Shown here in pieces: positions 26,348 to 34,628 of a DNA stretch of 64,000 nt (positions are counted from its first letter, which is position 1; every line of letters begins with the position of its first letter). The stretch spans positions 2,486,001 through 2,550,000 of the forward strand of contig NZ_CP019427.1 in the NCBI RefSeq assembly GCF_009834545.1, read 5' to 3'. A model generated the notes under the pieces. It was not told the DNA's origin and did not search any database. It saw only the letters and a list, made by a program, of their open reading frames with translations. Made by a program: the position numbers and the translations under genes. The stretch comes from Pseudomonas sp. S04. GTDB taxonomy: Bacteria > Pseudomonadota > Gammaproteobacteria > Pseudomonadales > Pseudomonadaceae.

Positions 26348-27220
26348 TCAGTCCGGAGTTGCTCCGGTGGTCATCGGCAAGTTTGAATCCGCGGCCCATT
26401 CTTGCAGCGAGCCATCATACAAGAGCACGTCGTCGCGGCCGACCAGGGTTAACGCCAGGGCCAGGGCCGCCGCAGAAATTGCGCCGCCACAATACAGCAC
26501 CAAGGGCCCTGGCACGTCGAGCAGTAGCGCAGCGAGTTGCTGTTGCAACTGGTCGCGTGGCAGGTACCGGCCATCTGCGTCGAGCAATTGCCGCGCTGGC
26601 AGGTTGCGACTGCCGGGGATGTGCCCGCGCCGCGCGTAACGGCTCGCGGCACTGCCTTCGAACAATGCCTGGGACAGGGTGCACACCAGCAGCCCCGGTC
26701 GCTCGCCGGACACCATCGCCTGCACACCGTCACGCTCGATCCACAAGCCTGGCCGGGCTGACAGCGACATGGCGGCCACCGGCAGCACCGGTTCAATACC
26801 CTGTGCCTGGAGCAAACCCGCTGCGCACCAGGCCTTGAAACCACCGTCCAGCACCTGCGCCGCCAGCCCGACGCTGCGCAGCATCCACCACAGACGCGCG
26901 GCCCAGAAACCTTCGCTGCGATCGTAGATCACCACCTGGCGAGCGCCATCCAGCCCCAGCCGGGCCAGGGCGCTCGCCAGGTGTTCGACACCGGGCAGGG
27001 CAAAACTGAACGAGGCGTCGGGCAGGGCCAGGTCATACAGCAGGTCGGCGTGCAGGGCACCGGGGATGTGGGCCTGATACCAACCGTCGCGTCCGCTGGC
27101 GACCTGGTAGTCGCGGTCGAAACGCGGTGCCGGCAGTTCGACGCTGGCGTCGAGGATCAGCAGGTTGGCGTCTTCGGCCATCAGGCTGGCCAGTTGCTGG
27201 GGGCTGATCAGTGGGTTCAT
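26348..27220 (-). CDS. Two-domain rhodanese-type sulfurtransferase
   Basis: 290 residues with two rhodanese folds. The first is inactive and the second ends in the active loop LYCGGAISAA, near residue 245, with the persulfide-forming Cys. It transfers sulfane sulfur to an acceptor such as cyanide or a biosynthetic partner. Its ATG overlaps the kinase stop by ATGA, so the two are made together. Within this operon a role in thiazole sulfur supply or thiol detoxification is possible but not shown. Confidence 0.8.
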   Translation of the reverse strand: MNPLISPQQLASLMAEDANLLILDASVELPAPRFDRDYQVASGRDGWYQAHIPGALHADLLYDLALPDASFSFALPGVEHLASALARLGLDGARQVVIYDRSEGFWAARLWWMLRSVGLAAQVLDGGFKAWCAAGLLQAQGIEPVLPVAAMSLSARPGLWIERDGVQAMVSGERPGLLVCTLSQALFEGSAASRYARRGHIPGSRNLPARQLLDADGRYLPRDQLQQQLAALLLDVPGPLVLYCGGAISAAALALALTLVGRDDVLLYDGSLQEWAADSNLPMTTGATPD

Positions 27221-28380
27221 GAACCTTGACTCCGGGTGGCGGCACGACGCCGTAGATGTTCGAGCAGGCAGTGGCCGGCATCAGTCGAAAACCAGCGGGT
27301 GTGACCGATCAGGTAAGCCTTGTATGCGATGTCGGCACTCGCAGCGCAACCGACCACGCCGTTGAAGTAGGCGATCTCCGACAGGGCGAAATCCACATGC
27401 ACCAGGGGCAGCAGGGCGGCCAGGGTCAGAAGCTCGGCCGCCGACAGCGGCAGGACACTGGCATAACCGGCCAGCAAGGCGTCGATGTCGTCGAGGGCCG
27501 CCGGGGCAGACCCGCCGCTGTCCAGTTCCAGCCAGGGAATGGCGTTGCGTTCGATGGCGGTGGCCAGGTCGAACAGGGCGAAGGTGCGGTCCGCCAGGCC
27601 AAAGTCCAGCACGCCGCTGACCTGGGCGTCGGCGGTGCTGGAACTCCACAGCAGGTTGGAGCCGTGCCAGTCGTTATGGGTCCATAACCCGGGTTGCCGG
27701 GCCAGCAGCGGTTGCAGTGGGCGATGCCAGGGCAGCAGCAGGGGCAGCAACTCGTCGCGCCATGGCTGGCGGTCCATATAGGCCGCCAGTGCCGGGTCGC
27801 GCTGGATGAACGTATGCAGGCTGGCGGCCAGGTCCGGACCGCTGCACAGCTTGAAGTTGGCCAGTAGCACCTGGGCCTGGCGCGGCGGGGCCTGGAAGTC
27901 CGCGGCGCCACGGTGCAAGCGGGCCAGCGATTGACCGGCCGACCAGGCCTGGTGCTGGTTGAGAAACGGCGTCCAGGACAAGGCGTCGCGATACAGGTCC
28001 TGACCTTCGGCCAGGGCATGCACCTCGTAGGTCCACTCGCCCTGAGCGGTCGCCGTGTCGCCGTCGCGGTTGGCCAGCACTTCGGTCACTGGCACCCCGC
28101 GTTGCCGCAGATGGGCCATGAAACGGTGTTCTTCGCGCAGCCAGGCGGGGTTGCGTACCTGTTGTGGGTGGCGCTTGACGAAGACCCGGGTGTTTTGGGT
28201 CTGGACCAGGCTGGCGGCCGAGAACGGCCGTGGGCTGTGCCAGTCCAGTTGCAGCGGCGCGCCGAGTTGCGGGTAGCCGCGCAGCAGTTGCGCGACATCG
28301 TCCGCCTGCAGCGGCGGCCACTGCGCCGCCACCGGTTCCAGGCCCAGGCCGTGGGCGCTGAAGGGTTCGTGTGCGGCCAT
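27217..28380 (-). CDS. APH/choline-kinase-fold small-molecule kinase (thiamine-kinase-like)
   Basis: 387 residues with the aminoglycoside-phosphotransferase fold. An N-terminal lobe has RVFVKRHP (nucleotide Lys), and the catalytic loop THNDWHGSNLLW and metal-binding LDFGLADR are in the second half. Relatives phosphorylate homoserine, choline, thiamine or methylthioribose. The start at 28380 overlaps the THI5-like stop by one base (TGATG). Next to a PnuC-family facilitator, a kinase is the expected trapping enzyme, so thiamine or a thiamine precursor is the likely substrate. Confidence 0.7.
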   Translation of the reverse strand: MAAHEPFSAHGLGLEPVAAQWPPLQADDVAQLLRGYPQLGAPLQLDWHSPRPFSAASLVQTQNTRVFVKRHPQQVRNPAWLREEHRFMAHLRQRGVPVTEVLANRDGDTATAQGEWTYEVHALAEGQDLYRDALSWTPFLNQHQAWSAGQSLARLHRGAADFQAPPRQAQVLLANFKLCSGPDLAASLHTFIQRDPALAAYMDRQPWRDELLPLLLPWHRPLQPLLARQPGLWTHNDWHGSNLLWSSSTADAQVSGVLDFGLADRTFALFDLATAIERNAIPWLELDSGGSAPAALDDIDALLAGYASVLPLSAAELLTLAALLPLVHVDFALSEIAYFNGVVGCAASADIAYKAYLIGHTRWFSTDAGHCLLEHLRRRAATRSQGS

Positions 28381-29279
28381 CACAGCGGCTCCGGCAGGAA
28401 GGCGTTGCTGGTGGCCTGGCGCCAAGCCTGGGCATCGGACAGCACGTGGTTGGCGTGCAGCCAGTGGGCGTAGGGTTCGAGCAAGGCATCGCGTTGTTGG
28501 CCCCAGGTTCCCTGGTGCAGCCAGGTCGGCGCGATGGCGTGCAGCGATTGCGCCAGCAGCTCGCGGGGGAAGTACGGGGTGGCGCTTTCATAGGCCTGCA
28601 GCGCGCTGGCCGGGTCGGCGGCCGCAGCCAGGTAACCACGGGCGGTGGCGGCGAGAAAGGCGCGGGTCAGTTCGGGCTGGTCCAGCAGGGTCTGTTCGTG
28701 GGCTCCCAGCAGGTAGCTGTGATAGGCCGGGGCGCCAAGCTCGTCGACCGGCCAGACCACGCGCCGCTCGGCGGCGATCGGGCTGTCCATCAGTGCTTCC
28801 CAGGCCCAGTAGCCGCCAAAACTGGCATCGGCGAGGCCGGCGGCCAGTTGCTCGGGCCGCAACTCGCGGGTGCCGCTGTCCACCAGGATCAGCGCGTCGG
28901 GATCACCGCCATCGACCCGCATCAGATGCCGGACCATGGCCACGCCGCGGGGCGTCGGATTGAGCGCCAGGCGCCGACCCGCCAGGTCCCGTGGGCGCTG
29001 GATGCCGGAGTCGCTGAGGGTCTGGATCGATTCCAGGCCAGCATGGTTGATCGCCGCTACCCCCAGCAACGGTTGCCCCAGGGCGCGGCGTACCAGCAGG
29101 CGGTTGCTGGGGAACAATCCGAAGTGCACGGCCCCGGTCAACAGATGCTCGAGAGTGTCACCGCGCCAAGGGTCGTGCACTACCAGTTCGACATCCAACC
29201 CAGCCTCGGCGTACCAACCGCGTTCGCGGGCCAAGTACAGGCCTGCCGAATTAGGCCAGGGGTGAAAGTATTCGAGCAT
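28380..29279 (-). CDS. Leaderless NMT1/THI5-like protein
   Basis: 299 residues beginning MLEYFHPWPNSAGLYLARERGWY, which is the start of the mature fold of ThiY/THI5 proteins; there is no signal peptide or lipobox. It contains no cysteine, so it lacks the CCCFC motif of yeast THI5-type HMP-P synthases. No permease or ATPase gene of a ThiXYZ transporter is nearby. Possible roles are a cytoplasmic binding protein, an enzyme acting on a pyrimidine moiety, or a THI5 relative with another chemistry. It is the first gene of a six-gene operon with coupled translation to the kinase. Confidence 0.65.
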   Translation of the reverse strand: MLEYFHPWPNSAGLYLARERGWYAEAGLDVELVVHDPWRGDTLEHLLTGAVHFGLFPSNRLLVRRALGQPLLGVAAINHAGLESIQTLSDSGIQRPRDLAGRRLALNPTPRGVAMVRHLMRVDGGDPDALILVDSGTRELRPEQLAAGLADASFGGYWAWEALMDSPIAAERRVVWPVDELGAPAYHSYLLGAHEQTLLDQPELTRAFLAATARGYLAAAADPASALQAYESATPYFPRELLAQSLHAIAPTWLHQGTWGQQRDALLEPYAHWLHANHVLSDAQAWRQATSNAFLPEPL

Positions 29280-29351
29280 TACCCTTACACCAACCATCGA
29301 TTTGCTACTCCAGTGCAAATGTTTAATGCGCCGATTTATAAGGTCTGAATC

Positions 29352-29363
29352 TGGTATATACCA
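29352..29363. promoter_or_regulatory. Palindrome TGGTATATACCA, candidate GntR/UTRA operator
   Basis: Perfect 12-bp palindrome, 72 bp upstream of the THI5-like start, with a partial second copy (GGATATACC) at 29381-29389. The GTATATAC core is common in HutC/UTRA operators. The rest of the 428-bp gap (29280-29707) is A+T-richer and shows no other clear element. Confidence 0.5.
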
Positions 29364-29707
29364 ATATCTTTTATCACTATGGATATACCCGATAATCCCG
29401 GTGAAGCCTGCACCAGAGCGGTTATCTGAAAATAATCGAGTCCTTGTTAGAACGATTATTTCTTTGGGTTATTTAGATAGTTGTCAGTCGAATATCCATG
29501 ACCGCTGAACGGGTGCAGAGGTGGTGGTTATATCTGTGATTGCGTCGTTAAGTGGGTTGTAACAGCGGCATTGGCACTCGGTGCCGCACTAATGGAGTTG
29601 GCGCAGCGTTTTTCGCTGCTGTGGGGGCGTCTTGTCGTGGGAGAGCCAGTCCTTAGAATCGGCGCCATCGCTTCACCCAACTATTTAATCCTTGCGGGAG
29701 CTCCACC

Positions 29708-30217
29708 ATGATGAATGCCATGCAGATGCCAATGTCGATGAACAGCAGCATGCCGATGATGCCGATGATGGGCATGCCGATGATGATGGCGACCATGAGC
29801 TGCGAAATGCTCGAAGACGGCATGATGTGCAAGATGATGCCGGCCGCTGGCATGGACATGGCGATGTTCAAGAACAGCGCGCAGATGATGCAGATGATGA
29901 TGGACTGCGGCATGCCGATGATGATGCATTGCGCCAACATGAGCATGATGTGCATGTCCCAGGCGAGCATGGCCATGCCGATGATGGGCGCCATGATGCC
30001 GATGCCGGTGATGGGCATGCCGATGCCGTCGATGAAGTGCGTGATGGAGTGCAGCCTTCAGGCTGACAGCATGATGTGCAAGATCATGCCGATGGCGGGC
30101 ATGAACATGGACATGATGAAGAACTGCTGTGGGTTGATGATGAAGATGATGAACGATTGCAGCATGCCGATGATGATGAGCTGCAATGGCATGCCGATGA
30201 TGTGCTGCACTTGCTGA
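29708..30217 (+). CDS. Methionine/cysteine-rich protein with internal duplication
   Basis: 169 residues, of which I count 68 methionines (40%) and 15 cysteines. No signal peptide. An approximately 83-residue unit occurs twice: C32-x8-C41 with MMCKMMPAAGM matches C115-x8-C124 with MMCKIMPMAGM, and C67GMPMMMHC75 matches C151SMPMMMSC159. It ends in CCTC. GGGAG lies 8 bases before the ATG. Not a recognised family. Thioether and thiol density suggests Cu(I)/Ag(I) binding or an oxidant or methionine sink. A regulator, a methionine-related operon and MsrA follow within 6 kb. Confidence 0.7.
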   Translation: MMNAMQMPMSMNSSMPMMPMMGMPMMMATMSCEMLEDGMMCKMMPAAGMDMAMFKNSAQMMQMMMDCGMPMMMHCANMSMMCMSQASMAMPMMGAMMPMPVMGMPMPSMKCVMECSLQADSMMCKIMPMAGMNMDMMKNCCGLMMKMMNDCSMPMMMSCNGMPMMCCTC

Positions 30218-30296
30218 TTGGGGGCTTTTGAGGGCGGGGGTGGATCCTCAGCATTCGCCCCTGGGTGTCTGCAAATCCTGCGAACACCTGGAGCCT

Positions 30297-30386
30297 CATT
30301 GTGGGAGCGAGCCTGCTCGCGATGGTCGTCAACGATGACGCGTGCTGCCTGGATGCACGCGTCGTACTTGAGGTTTTCGCGAGCAA
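30297..30386. repeat. REP-type palindromes
   Basis: GTGGGAGCGAGCCTGCTCGC and a degenerate inverted partner (TTTTCGCGAGCAAGCCGC) flank GATGACGCG repeats, lying between the Met-rich gene and the convergent XRE/cupin gene. Confidence 0.75.
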
Positions 30387-30401
30387 GCCGCTGTTGGCCG
30401 G

Positions 30402-31049
30402 TCAGTCCAGGCGTTCCGGATATGTCACTACCAGATACGCCACTGCCTCACTGTCCGCTGGGTTTCGATAGCGGTGGGGCTGGTCGGCGTAGAACAGGAT
30501 CGAGTCGCCGGTGGAGAGCAGGTAGCGTTCTTCGTTGACACTGATTTCCAGCACGCCCTGGGCCACGACCAGGTTTTCCTGCACGCCCGGGCCATGGCCT
30601 GCGGATTGGTCTTCACCCAAGGGGCTCAGGCGCAGTTCGTAGAATTCCGATTGGCGTGCCACGTCGAACGGGAACAGTGCGCGGCTGACGAAGGCGCCAT
30701 TGGCGCTGACCAGGCGTTTGCTCTGGCTGGCCGACAAGACCGCGACCCCTTCGAACGCGCGGTGTTCGAGAAACGCCGCGACCGAGACTTTCAAGCCCTT
30801 GGCAATTTTGCACAGCACCTTGATCGACGGCACGCTGCGGCCGGATTCGATCTGCGCCAGCATCGCCCGACTCACGCCGCACTGGCGGGCCAGTGCGTCC
30901 AGGGACAGATGGCGCTTGCCCCGCAGGCGCTGCAGGTTTTGCGCGACCCGCTGACAAATCGGATCTTCTTCCTGGGGCTGCAAGTGGTTCAGATCGAGCA
31001 CCGGTTCGTCGGCGCTGGCGAGAAAGCGCACGGGACCCTGGGCGTTCAC
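30402..31049 (-). CDS. XRE-family regulator with C-terminal cupin domain
   Basis: 215 residues from GTG 31049. The helix-turn-helix LSLDALARQCGVSRAMLAQI lies around residues 48-68, and a C-terminal cupin (LVVAQGVLEISVN, GDSILFYADQPHRYRNP) binds a small effector. Such proteins often control amino-acid or sulfur-compound uptake. The GTG overlaps the TGA of an upstream 53-codon ORF (GTGA). It is divergent from the fused ABC transporter operon by the 284-bp region that holds two inverted repeats, and is probably its regulator. Confidence 0.8.
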   Translation of the reverse strand: MNAQGPVRFLASADEPVLDLNHLQPQEEDPICQRVAQNLQRLRGKRHLSLDALARQCGVSRAMLAQIESGRSVPSIKVLCKIAKGLKVSVAAFLEHRAFEGVAVLSASQSKRLVSANGAFVSRALFPFDVARQSEFYELRLSPLGEDQSAGHGPGVQENLVVAQGVLEISVNEERYLLSTGDSILFYADQPHRYRNPADSEAVAYLVVTYPERLD

Positions 31050-31207
31050 GCGTGGCGGGTCTCGGTGCTGGCCGTCGGCCGGGCCGTGGTGAAGGTCTGC
31101 AGGCCGGCCTGCAGCGTGTACATATCCCACATGGCCCGTGCCCGTTGTTGAGCCTGTTTGCGTTTGCGGTAGCTGGCGAAGTCGATGAGGTTGTCAGTCG
31201 GATTCAT
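31046..31207 (-). CDS. 53-residue protein translationally coupled to the XRE/cupin regulator
   Basis: Starts MNPTDNLIDFASYRKRKQ at ATG 31207 and ends in TRHA with TGA overlapping the regulator's GTG. The first half is basic and helical and the second half Thr/Ala-rich. There is no known domain. Overlapping stop/start and operon position support a real gene, perhaps a leader or accessory to the regulator. The ribosome site is weak. Confidence 0.5.
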   Translation of the reverse strand: MNPTDNLIDFASYRKRKQAQQRARAMWDMYTLQAGLQTFTTARPTASTETRHA

Positions 31208-31271
31208 GGGGCACTTCACTGTGGTGATGAATGACGGGATGGACTGAGCCTACGCGGAAATTGTTATATCG

Positions 31272-31294
31272 ATAAATAATGATTTTCTATTTAT
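31272..31294. promoter_or_regulatory. Inverted repeat ATAAATA-N9-TATTTAT
   Basis: A 7-bp perfect inverted repeat with a 9-bp spacer in the A+T-rich divergent region, 65 bp from the small ORF start. Candidate promoter or operator. Confidence 0.35.
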
Positions 31295-31347
31295 TAATTC
31301 GTTTTGGTTCTTAAAGGTGTAAGCAAGAGAACGGGAAATAGATGCCT

Positions 31348-31398
31348 AAGCTAATTCCAAAAAAGTATTTATTTGTACTTTTTAAGATCGATTAGCTT
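31348..31398. promoter_or_regulatory. Nested inverted repeats upstream of the fused ABC transporter operon
   Basis: Outer arms AAGCTAAT (31348-31355) and ATTAGCTT (31391-31398) enclose inner arms AAAAAGTA (31360-31367) and TACTTTTT (31376-31383). Both pairs are perfect. It lies 93 bp before the GTG start, as an operator pair or a structured mRNA leader. Confidence 0.5.
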
Positions 31399-31491
31399 TA
31401 TGTCCCGGCGTCAGGCCATGCCTGCCGCCTCGTCCCTTTTTCCATCCCGGGTGCGCTGTGTCGCGCTCGGGCCTGCTTGTCGAGAACGCCT

Positions 31492-33564
31492 GTGACCCTT
31501 ATCCAATCCTCTCTGGCCAGCGCCCGGATCGAGACCCCAGCCCCGGATGCGCCCGTACTCGAAGCGGACGTGGTGCTTGAGTTGCGCGACGTGACCAAGG
31601 CCTACGGGCAGAACGACGCAGCGCCGGCGGTCAGCAACGTCAACCTGAAAGTCCTGCGTGGTGAAGTGTTGTGTCTGATGGGCACTTCCGGCAGTGGCAA
31701 GTCGACCTTGCTGCGGCACATCAACCGCTTGATCGAGCCTTCCAGCGGCGAAGTGCTGATTGACGGCCAGGCGATCAGTGGCTTGAGCAACAAGGCCCTG
31801 CGTGAGTTGCGTTCGCGGCGCATTGGCATGGTGTTCCAGCATTTTGGCTTGTTGCCGCACCGCACGGTGCTGGACAACGTGGCCTTGCCCCTGGAATTGC
31901 GTGGCGAGCCCGAGGCGCAGCGGCATGCGGCGGCAGCCGTGCAGTTGCAGGCGGTCGGGCTGCAAGGCTGGGGCGAGCATTATCCCCATGAACTGTCGGG
32001 CGGCATGCGCCAGCGCGTCGGGCTGGCCCGGGCGCTGGTGACGGAGCCGGACATTCTGTTGATGGATGAGCCGTTCAGCGCCCTCGACCCGACCATCCGC
32101 CGCGACTTGCAGAGCCATTTCCTGGCTCTGGCCCGCGCACGCGGGATCAGCACTTTACTGGTTACCCACGACCCGGCCGAAGCCTTGCGCCTGGCAGACC
32201 GCATTGCGGTGTTGCGCCATGGCCGCCTGGTGCAACTGGGCACGCCTGAACAATTGCTGGAGCAGCCGGCCGACGCCGAAGTCGCGGACTTTTTCCGTGA
32301 CTGCGCGCCGGCCAGCGCCCCTGCAAAAGCGTCGACCAAGGTCGCGGCCCGACTGCCTAGCCAACCACGCGCGCCTTCCTATAGTCCCGGTCTGTCGGCC
32401 TGGCAAGCGTTGTTGCTGGGGCCAGCGGCGTTGGCGGCGCGGGGTAGGGGCGGGCTGTTCTGGCTGGCTTTTGCCAGTGAACTGGGCGCCTTGGCAGCCC
32501 TCGGCCAAGGATTGCTTAGCTCGGCCTGGCTGACGGTGCTGCTGGCGACGCTGGTGCTGGTCGCCAGTCGCTACAGCGCGCTGACGCTCAGCGCCCGTCC
32601 GGTGCGCGGCGGTGGCTCGGATTGGGCGCTGCCGTTGACGCTGTTGTTGGTCAGCCAGGTCCTGGTGATCTGGCGGGTGATCACTGCCGACACCAGCAGC
32701 GCGTTGCTGCAGTTCCCGGCCAATCGCCAGTTGCTGCTGGTGACGGCGCAGAGCATTGACCAGTTCATCAGTTGGTCGCAGGTGACTTTCGAAGGCGCCT
32801 TTGTCGGGGTGATAGTCGCGGTGCGCACGGTCATCGAAGGCATCGAGAGCCTGCTGGGCTGGCTGCCCTGGCCGGTCTCGGCCCTGGCCCTGGTGTTGCT
32901 ATCTTGGCGATCGGCCGGTCTGGCACTCGCGCTGACCAGCAGCGCCGCACTGCTGTACATCGGCCTTTTCGGCTTCTGGGAGCGCACCATTGCCACCCTG
33001 GCGCTGGTGGGGTCCTCGGTGCTGATTGCCCTGGTGATCGGCGTGCCCACCGGCATCCTGCTGGCGCGCCGACCATGGGTGCGCCGCGTGGTCACACCGC
33101 TGCTGGATGTGATGCAGACCCTGCCGACCTTCGTGTACCTGATCCCGGCCGTGGCGTTCTTTTCCGTGGGCAAGACCCCGGCGGTGATTGCCACGGTGAT
33201 TTTCGCCCTGGCGCCGATGATCCGCCTGACCTCCCTGGGTATCCAGGAGGTGCCCAAGGATACCGTCGAAGCGGCTGTGGCTCATGGCGCCAGTAGCTGG
33301 CAGACCCTGGTCAAGGTGCAACTGCCACTGGCCCGGCGCTCGCTGTTGCTGGGGATCAACCAGACCCTGGTCATGAGCCTGTCGATGGTGGTCGTGGCCG
33401 CCCTGATCGGGGCCGGCGGGCTCGGTTACGACGTGATGACGGCGTTGCGCAACATCAAGGGTGGCGAAGGCATGCTCGCCGGTGCGGCGATTGTCCTGTG
33501 CGCGCTGATCCCGGATCGAATCATTCAATCGAGCTTGCGCAAGCAAGACCCGACCTACAACTGA
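31492..33564 (+). CDS. Fused ATPase-permease of a betaine/choline-type ABC importer (ProVW fusion)
   Basis: About 690 residues. The N-terminal ATPase has Walker A GTSGSGKST, signature LSGGMRQR, Walker B ILLMDEP and the H-loop VTHD. After a linker near residue 285, a ProW-type permease follows with several helices and the EAA loop region VPKDTVEAAVAHGASSWQTL. ProV and ProW are usually separate. The start is uncertain: GTG 31492 is preferred (GAGA upstream), TTG 31477 is possible. The binding protein follows 14 bp later. Substrate is probably a quaternary amine or sulfonium compound, as the next gene is a homocysteine methyltransferase. Confidence 0.82.
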   Translation: MTLIQSSLASARIETPAPDAPVLEADVVLELRDVTKAYGQNDAAPAVSNVNLKVLRGEVLCLMGTSGSGKSTLLRHINRLIEPSSGEVLIDGQAISGLSNKALRELRSRRIGMVFQHFGLLPHRTVLDNVALPLELRGEPEAQRHAAAAVQLQAVGLQGWGEHYPHELSGGMRQRVGLARALVTEPDILLMDEPFSALDPTIRRDLQSHFLALARARGISTLLVTHDPAEALRLADRIAVLRHGRLVQLGTPEQLLEQPADAEVADFFRDCAPASAPAKASTKVAARLPSQPRAPSYSPGLSAWQALLLGPAALAARGRGGLFWLAFASELGALAALGQGLLSSAWLTVLLATLVLVASRYSALTLSARPVRGGGSDWALPLTLLLVSQVLVIWRVITADTSSALLQFPANRQLLLVTAQSIDQFISWSQVTFEGAFVGVIVAVRTVIEGIESLLGWLPWPVSALALVLLSWRSAGLALALTSSAALLYIGLFGFWERTIATLALVGSSVLIALVIGVPTGILLARRPWVRRVVTPLLDVMQTLPTFVYLIPAVAFFSVGKTPAVIATVIFALAPMIRLTSLGIQEVPKDTVEAAVAHGASSWQTLVKVQLPLARRSLLLGINQTLVMSLSMVVVAALIGAGGLGYDVMTALRNIKGGEGMLAGAAIVLCALIPDRIIQSSLRKQDPTYN

Positions 33565-33578
33565 ACGTGAGGCTTATC

Positions 33579-34628
33579 GTGAACAAACCCTTATCGCGCA
33601 CCCTGGGCGCAGTGGCATTGCTGGCCTCGCTGATTGCTCCACCGGCATTGCTGGCCAAGGAAAAAATCGTCATCGGCGAACAGAACTGGACCGGCGCCAT
33701 TGCCATTCAGCACATCCTCGGCGAAGTCATCAGCAGCCGTCTCGATGGTGATGTCTCGTACCTGGCGGGGGACGTCGCGGTGCTGTTGAGCGCTGCGTCC
33801 AAGGGCGATGGATCGGTGGACGTGCTGACCGACATCTGGCTGCCGAACCAATCGGCCGCCTGGGCCAAATACGTCACCGGCGGCACCCGTTCGCTGGTGC
33901 CCAATGCCCACCCCTATGCTGGCGAGCAGGGCTTCTACATCCCCGGGTACTTGCAGGACAAGTACGGCGTCAAATCGGTGTATGACCTGAAAAAACCGGA
34001 AGTGGCGAAGTTCTTCGAACCCCTGGGCGGTGGCAAGGCGCAGTTGCTGGTGGGGCCGGCCGGTTGGGAGTCCACTTACATCGGCCAGATCAAGGCCAAG
34101 GATTACGGGTTTGCCGACAAGTTCGAGGCGGTCTCCACCGAGGCTTCGGTGACCTACGCCAAACTGGCTAGCGCCTACAAGGCCGAACGCGGCGTGGTGT
34201 TCTACGCCTACACCCCGGACTGGATTTTCTCCGCCTTCGATCTGCGCCGCCTGGAAGAACCGGCCTTCGATGGCTATGCCCAGGACAACAAAAAAGGCGA
34301 TCCGCTGTACAAGGCCGATGGTTGCTGGAAATTCATCAGCCCGACCGTCGACCCGGATTGGCTGAACAAGAGTCAGATCACCTGCGCCTTCCCGGACGCC
34401 AAGGTCCACGTGCTGGCCTCGGCCGCGTTGCAGCAGCGGGCACCGAAAATTGCCGAGTTCCTGCGCAATGTCGCGATCGAACCGGCGCAACTCAACGAAC
34501 TGATCCTGAAGATCGAGAAGGAACAGCAACCGGCTGACGTAGCGGCCAAGGCCTGGGTCCAGGCCCATGCCAGCACCGTGGACCAGTGGTTGCAGGCTTC
34601 GGCACCGACCGTGAGTGCGATCCCATGA
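33579..34628 (+). CDS. Periplasmic binding protein of a betaine/choline-type ABC importer
   Basis: 349 residues with a signal peptide (cleavage near LLAKE) and an OpuAC/ProX-type fold: KIVIGEQNWTGAIAIQHILG and DVLTDIWLPNQSAAW. The start is GTG 33579 with GAGG upstream. Its stop overlaps the next ATG (ATGA at 34625). It delivers a methylated ammonium or sulfonium ligand such as glycine betaine, DMSP or S-methylmethionine to the fused transporter. Confidence 0.85.
   Translation: MNKPLSRTLGAVALLASLIAPPALLAKEKIVIGEQNWTGAIAIQHILGEVISSRLDGDVSYLAGDVAVLLSAASKGDGSVDVLTDIWLPNQSAAWAKYVTGGTRSLVPNAHPYAGEQGFYIPGYLQDKYGVKSVYDLKKPEVAKFFEPLGGGKAQLLVGPAGWESTYIGQIKAKDYGFADKFEAVSTEASVTYAKLASAYKAERGVVFYAYTPDWIFSAFDLRRLEEPAFDGYAQDNKKGDPLYKADGCWKFISPTVDPDWLNKSQITCAFPDAKVHVLASAALQQRAPKIAEFLRNVAIEPAQLNELILKIEKEQQPADVAAKAWVQAHASTVDQWLQASAPTVSAIP

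Noticed and set aside
28380..29279. Interpretation of the THI5-like gene as a yeast-type HMP-P synthase
   Set aside because: The protein has no cysteine, so the CCCFC iron motif of THI5 enzymes is absent.
29653..30018. Minus-strand frame opposite the Met-rich gene rich in Ile/Met
   Set aside because: It is the complement of ATG repeats; the plus-strand frame has a ribosome site, Cys periodicity and a sensible end.
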